Source: DATLAN01 sp035527455 (GTDB taxonomy: Bacteria > Planctomycetota > Planctomycetia > Pirellulales > Thermoguttaceae). From it: a stretch of DNA of 35,575 nucleotides. The stretch is taken from NCBI GenBank assembly GCA_035527455.1, contig DATLAN010000646.1:1-35575 (forward strand). The letters are read 5' to 3'. The position numbers and the translations under genes were made by a program. Position 1 is the stretch's first letter. Each line of letters opens with the position of its first letter. This document shows positions 30,092 to 35,575 of this stretch, piece by piece. The notes under the pieces were generated by a model. It saw nothing but the letters and a program-made list of their open reading frames with translations. It had not been told where the DNA came from and searched no databases.

Positions 30092-31906
30092 TTACGGCTG
30101 ATTTGCCGCCGGGGCAATTCCGGTAGAATTGGCCGGTTTTCGCGGAAGAGACATTACTGCATTCAAGCGGAACCTCACCAAGTCCAGCAAGACGCTCAAC
30201 CGTTCTTTGCTGGGCAATGTCGAGTGGCGGTCTTCAACCGTGTCCCCGCTTTCCTTACCGCCATCCCAGTGTGCCAAGTACGTCGTAACGCGATCGAGCT
30301 TGTCTCCAGCTTTTTCTACCAATTCCGTGGGTGTTCCTACAGCAATCAGGAAGAGCACCTCCACAAGGCTCTTCAGCACACGAGTGGCCTCACTGAGTGG
30401 TGGCCAATTCGTGATCTCGTCCATGATGACCTTCGCCCGCGCGAGGTCGGTGGCACCCCTACGTGCAAGAAGCGCAAAAGCGAGCATGGCGCAGCAATAC
30501 TGCTCCAACAGGAGGTCAAACGCCTCTGCGGCGAGTTGTCTTGCCCGACTGAAATCAGTCACGGCACGGCCCAAATCATCATAGTTACTTTGGTCCAGTA
30601 GATACCCCTCAAAGTATGTGGCCCCAGCAAGTGCCCAAACAACGGCCCGCGTCGGATCGGATTCCTTGGCTAGGTTCCAATGCCTTTTCGCATCCTCCAC
30701 TTGCCCCAGGCTTCGGTAGTGCTGCGCTAGCCGAACGTTAGCCCGGAAATCACGGCAATCCTTCTCGTAGACCTCTTGATAGAGTTCAACCGACTTCGGG
30801 GTATTGCCTAGCCTGTGCGCTGCCTCAGCCTTATCCAACAAGTCCTTGATCTCCTCTGAACTTGGCGACCTGTAAGGCAATTCACGAACAGGTGCTTCCC
30901 GCGCTTTCAAAGACACGGCCAGAGCTTCGGAAGACGCGGCGACGGTTTCCGGAAACACAGCAACGGCTTCCACTGGTTCAGCGAAGCCCGCCACGTTGCA
31001 CTTGACCGGCGCGGACACAAACACGACTCGCTTCCCTTTTCGGCTGGCTTGCTCTCGAGCCCACTCCTGGAACGTGCCAAGATCGGTCTTCTCCCCGATT
31101 GGCTCGACTGCGAGCAACTCAAGTGCGTTGTCCTCGGGCGAAAAAGCAGCCACACGAGGCTTGTATGTCGTCGTCCTTTCCCCTAGAAGGATCAGTTCAC
31201 AGTATAGGTCTTCTTGGTACGGCGTTGGAGAGATGGGTTCTATGCCGGCTGCTCGGCCAACACCGAAGAACGTATCCTTGTCGATGACAATCACGTCCGA
31301 TGTCGCGGTGTGCTGCAATCGCGCAGCCAAATCGACGGTTCCGCCAATTGGATCGCAGTAAGTGAAAGGTCTCTGCTGCTGGCCGCTATCGTCTGCAACG
31401 GCGGTGGTTGAAGTTGCCACATCCGGGCCGACGGTTATGAAATGAACCTTACCTGCACTGAGCGCCGCTTTGGTGTGAATTTCCTCCTCCCATGCGAGTG
31501 TAGGTTCGCAGTGTTTCTGGTTGTATTCTCGGAGATTGCGGATGGCTTCCAAAGCAGCCTGCAGCGCTCTATAGGAATGAGGTGCCCCAGCAGCTTCATC
31601 GCAAAACACGCCCATAACGCTGTCACCGATCCATTTCACTACTTCTCCGCCGTTCCGAATAATGGCCTGACTTACCATCAGATTTTGGCGATGCGCCTTG
31701 GCGAGCCCTTTGGGTGCTCCATTTTTTTGCCGATAACCGGTCGAGCCAACCAGATCAAGAAAAAGCACGGTTGCGGGAGTCTTGTCTCCGTCGAGCTGTT
31801 GGGTTGCGGAGTCCAATTGACCCATGTCCTCATAAAGTCTGTTCTGAGCCTTGATAAACCCATCAAGGTCCGTCATGACGTCTCTTGGTAGTTGGCTTGC
31901 AGCCAT
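30092..31906 (-). CDS. Class III nucleotidyl cyclase with TPR domain
   Basis: A 604-residue soluble protein from ATG 31906 (AAAGGAG site). The cyclase domain (about 45-225) shows metal Asp51 (VLFLDLVGSTGY), the GGEVVKWIGDSVMGVF block (87-101, with base-selecting Lys91 and metal Asp95), and CDPIGGTVDLAARLQ (184-198). In this last block Asp185 is the second base-selecting position and Arg196 is conserved, while the usual Asn of the VN-x-A-x-R signature is Asp192. Lys plus Asp favours adenine, so it probably makes cAMP, but the Asn-to-Asp change is odd. A linker precedes TPR-like helices (about 350-500, KAEAAHRLGNTPKSVELYQE and following) that probably bind a partner. No receptor, kinase or effector gene adjoins it. 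It sits in a lower-GC patch and may have been acquired. Confidence 0.87.
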   Translation of the reverse strand: MAASQLPRDVMTDLDGFIKAQNRLYEDMGQLDSATQQLDGDKTPATVLFLDLVGSTGYRQKNGAPKGLAKAHRQNLMVSQAIIRNGGEVVKWIGDSVMGVFCDEAAGAPHSYRALQAALEAIRNLREYNQKHCEPTLAWEEEIHTKAALSAGKVHFITVGPDVATSTTAVADDSGQQQRPFTYCDPIGGTVDLAARLQHTATSDVIVIDKDTFFGVGRAAGIEPISPTPYQEDLYCELILLGERTTTYKPRVAAFSPEDNALELLAVEPIGEKTDLGTFQEWAREQASRKGKRVVFVSAPVKCNVAGFAEPVEAVAVFPETVAASSEALAVSLKAREAPVRELPYRSPSSEEIKDLLDKAEAAHRLGNTPKSVELYQEVYEKDCRDFRANVRLAQHYRSLGQVEDAKRHWNLAKESDPTRAVVWALAGATYFEGYLLDQSNYDDLGRAVTDFSRARQLAAEAFDLLLEQYCCAMLAFALLARRGATDLARAKVIMDEITNWPPLSEATRVLKSLVEVLFLIAVGTPTELVEKAGDKLDRVTTYLAHWDGGKESGDTVEDRHSTLPSKERLSVLLDLVRFRLNAVMSLPRKPANSTGIAPAANQP

Positions 31907-32386
31907 TAGTTGCTCCTTTGCGAATGGCTAGAACGTGCAGAATCCACCGTCGCCCTGCGACCCGATCGTCCGTGTTCGGACGACATCCTGGTCGTTTCTA
32001 CCATTGAACTACTCTTGCCATGGGGAGTCAACCACAGGCATAGAGTTACTCCTCATAACTGCCAAACGGCCTGGAGGACTGGGTAGACTTCACGGTTTAA
32101 GGAAGGTACGAAAAAGAATCCGAGTCTCTGTGGAGGTCTGTGGTGACCCTGCGTTCCAGACATCCCAACAGTCTCGGCAACGTAAGTCAAGCCGCCTCCA
32201 ACCGAAATCCTGCAAGTCCTGTTAAGACGCACCGGGCCCATTCGCCGACCAATAGCGAGTTCTCCACCGTGCCTTCAAAGACAATCCCCGTTCTCCGTTC
32301 TCCAAAACCGGACCTTACGCTATCATCCACGTATGGGTCGCAAACGGAACCCCCAACAAACCTTCAACCAGCGAAACGGAGCCGAC
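31907..32386. other. Intergenic region, no gene seen
   Basis: A 480-bp divergent gap between the cyclase gene and the MscS gene. GC is moderate. I see no tRNA, no strong hairpin and no convincing reading frame. A CCGTTCTCCGTTCTCC direct repeat (about 32289-32304) is the only repeated string noted. Confidence 0.5.
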
Positions 32387-33688
32387 ATGAGACGCGAATC
32401 GATCGTCGTATGGGCCGCGATGGCGGTGGGCGGATTGCTGGCTTGGACTACCGCGGCTGTGGGTGAAACGCCCGCTGATGCGGATGCGAAAGGCCTCGGC
32501 ATCCTCGAACGGTTCGAGCCGGAGCCGGCCACCTCGTCGCTGTGGGGGAACCTCAATCTCAAGGGCCTCTGGACCGACAACACCTGGATCACCTGGCCCT
32601 TCAACTGGCCCACGCTGCTGCTGGCCACGCTACTCGGCTGGGCGGCCGGGCGGGTCGCCGCTGCCGTGTTGTGCCGCGTCGTCCGGCGGCAGGAGGCCCG
32701 AGAGCGGGACATCCGCACGTTGTTCTTCCAACACCTGATCGGCCCGGCCAAGCTGGTGCTGCTGGGCATCGGACTGACCGTGGGACTGGGCGCGATGAAC
32801 ATGAGCCCGGCACTGCAGCAGTTCTGCACCCGGACGCTGCTGCTGCTGTATTGCATCGCCGTGCTCTGGTACGCGTACAACCTGGTTTCGGTCGTGGACC
32901 TGATGCTGCGGCGCTTCGCGGCCAGGACCGAATCGACGCTCGTCGATCAGCTCGCGCCGCTGGTCCGCAAGGCCCTGCGGATCGTGCTGGTGGTCGTGGT
33001 GGTCGTGTTCGTGATCGACTCGGTGTTCCAGCAGAACGTGCTGGCGCTGTTGGCGGCGGTCGGTGTGTTGGGACTGCCGCTGGGCTTCGCGGCCCAGGAC
33101 GTGTTGAAGAACGTCTTCGGGGCGACGATCATCCTGTTCAACCGGCCGTTCCAGATCGGCGAACGGGTGCTCTACGCCGGATACGACGGCACGATCGAGG
33201 AGATCGGCTTCCAGTCGATCCGCGTCCGCACGCTCACCGGCAACCTGGTCACGATCCCCAACTCGAAGATCGCCAGCGACCCGGTCGAGAACGTCGGCCG
33301 CCGCGCGTCGATCCGCCGAACGATGAACCTGACGATCACCTACGACACGCCGAAGGAGAAGATCGAACAGGCGGTGCGGATCGTTCGCGGCATTTTGGAG
33401 GAGGACGGCATCCGCGAGCCGATCCACGCGACCCTCGACGGCAACGAATACCCGCCGCGGGTGTACTTCACCGACTTCAACGCCGAGAGCCTGAACATCT
33501 TCGTGATCTACTGGTTCGTGCCGCCGGCGTATTGGGATTTCTGCGATCACGCCCAGCGGCTGAATCTGCGGATTTTCGAGGAGTTCGAGAAGGCGGGCAT
33601 CGAGTTCGCGTTCCCCACACGGACGCTCTACCTGGCCGGCGATCCGAAGCGGGAACTGGTGTTGAAGATGCTCGAAAAGGACCTGTAG
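32387..33688 (+). CDS. MscS-family mechanosensitive channel
   Basis: A 433-residue membrane protein. I start it at ATG 32387, where a signal-like segment begins (VVWAAMAVGGLLAWTTAAVG). Four or so membrane segments follow. The last is the pore helix, in the family's Gly/Ala-rich style: VLALLAAVGVLGLPLGFAAQ then DVLKNVFGATIILFNRPFQIG, which leads straight into the beta domain (ERVLYAGYDGTIEEIGFQSI). The C-terminal alpha/beta domain covers about 330-433 (VYFTDFNAESLNIFVIYWFV). It opens under membrane tension and lets solutes out during osmotic downshock. Slightly longer than the E. coli MscS prototype because of the N-terminal additions. Single gene. Confidence 0.94.
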   Translation: MRRESIVVWAAMAVGGLLAWTTAAVGETPADADAKGLGILERFEPEPATSSLWGNLNLKGLWTDNTWITWPFNWPTLLLATLLGWAAGRVAAAVLCRVVRRQEARERDIRTLFFQHLIGPAKLVLLGIGLTVGLGAMNMSPALQQFCTRTLLLLYCIAVLWYAYNLVSVVDLMLRRFAARTESTLVDQLAPLVRKALRIVLVVVVVVFVIDSVFQQNVLALLAAVGVLGLPLGFAAQDVLKNVFGATIILFNRPFQIGERVLYAGYDGTIEEIGFQSIRVRTLTGNLVTIPNSKIASDPVENVGRRASIRRTMNLTITYDTPKEKIEQAVRIVRGILEEDGIREPIHATLDGNEYPPRVYFTDFNAESLNIFVIYWFVPPAYWDFCDHAQRLNLRIFEEFEKAGIEFAFPTRTLYLAGDPKRELVLKMLEKDL

Positions 33689-33724
33689 CCCCAGTCTTCC
33701 AGCCGCTTGCGGCTTCGCCCATCC

Positions 33725-34240
33725 ATGCCCGAAGAACCCCTCCACCCCGCCGCGCTTGGCCCCGACGAACTGCTGGCCCAGTGCGAGGTGCGGCGCCAGA
33801 AGCGCTCCGGTCCCGGCGGTCAGCACCGCAACAAGGTCGAGACGGCGATCGTCTTGCACCACCTTCCCACGGGCGTGAGGGCCGAGGCGAGCGAACGGCG
33901 CAGCCAGGCGGAGAACCTTTCGAGGGCCGTATTCCGGCTGCGTGTGAACCTGGCCTTCGAGATCCGCACGCCCCGCCCCTGCGACGCCCAGCCCAGCCCG
34001 TTATGGCGATCCCGCTGCTGCGGCGGCCGCATCGCGATCAATGCGTCGCACGACGACTTCCCCACGCTCCTGGCCGAAGTCCTCGACACCCTCACGGCCG
34101 CCGCTTCCGACCCCAAGCCGGCCGCCGCCCGCTTAGGCTGCACGGTTTCCCAACTGGTCAAGTTCCTCAAGAAGGAGCCCCGCGCCCTATCCCTGGTGAA
34201 CCGCCGACGTCACAATGCGGGCATGCATCCGTTGCAGTAA
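33725..34240 (+). CDS. Release-factor-like GGQ protein
   Basis: A 171-residue protein from ATG 33725. It has the catalytic loop of class I release factors, KRSGPGGQHRNKVETAIVL (GGQ at 31-33), followed by TGVRAEASERRSQAENLSRA, as in the domain that hydrolyses peptidyl-tRNA. It has no codon-recognition domain, so it is not a true RF1/RF2. It resembles stand-alone proteins of the ArfB/YaeJ and RF-H type that rescue stalled ribosomes. Unlike ArfB, the C-terminus is not the typical Lys-rich tail that enters the mRNA channel, but has a small helical domain (ARLGCTVSQLVKFLKKEPRA), so the exact role is open. It lies 36 bp after the MscS gene on the same strand and 32 bp before the next gene. Confidence 0.85.
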   Translation: MPEEPLHPAALGPDELLAQCEVRRQKRSGPGGQHRNKVETAIVLHHLPTGVRAEASERRSQAENLSRAVFRLRVNLAFEIRTPRPCDAQPSPLWRSRCCGGRIAINASHDDFPTLLAEVLDTLTAAASDPKPAAARLGCTVSQLVKFLKKEPRALSLVNRRRHNAGMHPLQ

Positions 34241-34272
34241 CCATGCCGTCAACCATTCGAAAGGAAACGACT

Positions 34273-35478
34273 ATGTGTTGCAGACCGTGGAAAACCCGAC
34301 GCGTCTTGGCCGCGGTGCTGGTGATTTGCGTCGTGGCGGCCGTACCGACGAGCGTCGCCGAAGACAAGCCGGCGGCCGTCCCGAGCGTTCCCTACGCGGC
34401 GTGGGAAAACGGGCCCGGCACCGATGCGGACTTCTTCCCCATCGCCGTTTGGCTCCAGGCGCCGCGAAACGCGCCGAAGTACCAGGCGATCGGAATCAAT
34501 CTGTACGTCGGCCTCTGGAAAGGCCCGACGCAAGAGCAGCTCGCCGAGTTGAAGAAGCACGGCATGCCGGTGATCTGCTCGCAGAACGACTACGCCCGAG
34601 GACACCTGGACGAAAAGATCATCGTCGGCTGGATGCATGGCGACGAGCCGGACAACGCCCAGTCGCTGGGCCCGGGCAAGGGCTACGGCCCGCCGATCCC
34701 GCCGGAGACGATGATTGCCGATTACCGTCGGATCAAGGTCAACGATCCCACGCGCCCGGTGCTGTTGAATCTCGGTCAAGGCGTGGCCTGGGACGGCTGG
34801 CACGGACGCGGCGTGCGGACGAATCATCCGGAGGATTATCCGCAGTACGCCCAGGGCTGCGACGTCGCCTCGTTCGACATCTATCCGGCCGTACACGGCA
34901 AGCCGGAGATCGCCGGGCAACTCTGGTACGTGGCCCGGGGCGTCGAGCGGTTGCGGCAGTGGACCGCCGGGCGGAAGGTGGTGTGGAACTGCATCGAATG
35001 CACGCGGATCAGCAACCCCAACGTGAAACCCACGCCGCAAGAGGTCGAGGCCGAAGTCTGGATGTCGATCGTCCACGGCTCGCAGGGGCTGATCTACTTC
35101 TGCCACCAGTTCCAGCCGACGTTCATCGAGGCGGGCCTGCTGGCCGATCCGCAGATGGCCGAGGCCGTCGGGCGGATCAACCGGCAGATCCACTCCCTGG
35201 CCCCGGTGATCAACGGCCCGACCATCGAACGGGGAGCCACGGCCGAACCGACCCTGGGCAGCCGGATCGAGTGCCTGGTGAAGCGTACCGACGAGGCAAT
35301 CTACGTATTCGCCGTCAACATGGAAAGGAAACCGGAGAAGCCCGAGATTACGGTCCGCGGCGCGAAAGACGGCACGGCCGAGGTCCTGTTCGAAGATCGC
35401 ACTGTCGCAGTCCACAACGGCCGGATCGTAGACCAGTTCGCCCCCTACGGCGTGCATCGGTATAAGATCACCCGATGA
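34273..35478 (+). CDS. Exported glycosidase-like (TIM-barrel) protein
   Basis: A 401-residue protein from ATG 34273, chosen for its AAGGAAA site and the signal peptide it begins (RRVLAAVLVICVVAAVPTSV). An in-frame ATG at 34243 is an alternative. The mature part reads like a (beta/alpha)8 glycoside hydrolase: FFPIAVWLQAPRNAPKYQAI at the N-term, GINLYVGLW, VGWMHGDEPDN with a candidate acid/base Glu125, VASFDIYPAVHG, and KVVWNCIECTRI with candidate nucleophile Glu242. A beta-sandwich-like C-terminus (IYVFAVNMERKPEKPEITVR) follows. The order resembles GH42/GH5-like clan A enzymes, but the family cannot be fixed by eye. It probably acts on a polysaccharide outside the inner membrane, in keeping with the sulfatase at 8073. 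Confidence 0.75.
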   Translation: MCCRPWKTRRVLAAVLVICVVAAVPTSVAEDKPAAVPSVPYAAWENGPGTDADFFPIAVWLQAPRNAPKYQAIGINLYVGLWKGPTQEQLAELKKHGMPVICSQNDYARGHLDEKIIVGWMHGDEPDNAQSLGPGKGYGPPIPPETMIADYRRIKVNDPTRPVLLNLGQGVAWDGWHGRGVRTNHPEDYPQYAQGCDVASFDIYPAVHGKPEIAGQLWYVARGVERLRQWTAGRKVVWNCIECTRISNPNVKPTPQEVEAEVWMSIVHGSQGLIYFCHQFQPTFIEAGLLADPQMAEAVGRINRQIHSLAPVINGPTIERGATAEPTLGSRIECLVKRTDEAIYVFAVNMERKPEKPEITVRGAKDGTAEVLFEDRTVAVHNGRIVDQFAPYGVHRYKITR

Positions 35479-35503
35479 GCCACCGACGGAGATAATTATG
35501 TAT

Positions 35504-35575
35504 ACTGTCCCCGGAACTCGGCCGTCCATCGAAATTACTCAAACGACCATAATCGGGTCGTGTCCCCGGAATCCG
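35504..35575. repeat. REP-like TGTCCCCGGAA repeat at right edge
   Basis: Two copies of TGTCCCCGGAA(C/T) lie about 48 bp apart in the last 75 bp, separated by sequence without a gene. A related TGTCCCCGG occurs near 9826-9836. Further copies may continue beyond the window. Confidence 0.5.

Noticed and set aside
30092..31906. Complete Pycsar antiphage system
   Set aside because: A cyclase is present, but no TIR or transmembrane effector with a cyclic-nucleotide-binding domain is adjacent, and the protein carries TPRs.
32542..34242. Long plus-strand frame continuous with the glycosidase-like gene
   Set aside because: The first two thirds overlap the MscS and release-factor-like genes in another frame and are Arg/Gly/Pro noise. 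The real protein starts at 34273 with a signal peptide.

Overview
The window looks like a piece of a high-GC Planctomycetota chromosome, probably of the Pirellulales type. The evidence is an FGly-type sulfatase, several large secreted proteins of unknown function, a zinc-ribbon/proline-lysine membrane protein, a truncated planctomycete-style integrase, wide intergenic gaps full of short tandem repeats, and little operon structure. No rRNA and no CRISPR array were found. One tRNA gene is present.

Layout. 1-3240 is a lower-GC accessory stretch ending at a tRNA-Val(GAC) gene (minus, 3159-3232). It holds a macro-domain protein running off the left edge, a small partner-like protein, two small orphan proteins (one of the DUF302 family), a 31-residue lipoprotein, a zinc-ribbon protein and an N-terminal fragment of a tyrosine recombinase. 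This looks like a decayed element integrated at the tRNA. 3384-7754 (minus) is a probable operon: a secreted DUF4139 protein, an OmpR-type response regulator and its histidine kinase. 8073-11970 (plus) holds a secreted sulfatase, a shikimate-kinase-like P-loop protein and a CNT nucleoside transporter. 12212-16762 holds a polyprenol-phosphate-mannose-synthase-like GT2, an MFS permease and a large exported protein that overlaps the MFS gene tail to tail. 17188-20504 holds a divergent Nramp-family transporter and a Tat-exported FAD oxidoreductase.

20505-22817 is the most interesting part. A gene start (21170) runs straight into a repeat. Beyond it sits a lower-GC two-gene module (minus): a DUF5343-type protein (21916-22599) translationally coupled to a PD-(D/E)XK nuclease of the DpnII/MboI type (21363-21923). 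Three copies of one roughly 20-26 bp repeat bracket it. I read it as a candidate defence or conflict module carried on a small repeat-flanked cassette; no methyltransferase partner is present.

22836-27671 (minus) is an RND efflux pump with its periplasmic adaptor and no outer-membrane channel. 27965-29413 is the zinc-ribbon membrane protein. 29578-31906 is a second lower-GC patch with an orphan protein and a class III nucleotidyl cyclase fused to TPRs. 32387-35478 holds an MscS channel, a GGQ-containing release-factor-like protein and an exported glycosidase-like protein.

Intergenic space carries several dispersed repeat families: 7-8 bp tandem repeats, REP-like hairpins and a 25-bp repeat that also forms the 3' end of the Nramp gene. 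All family assignments come from reading motifs by eye; no database search was run.
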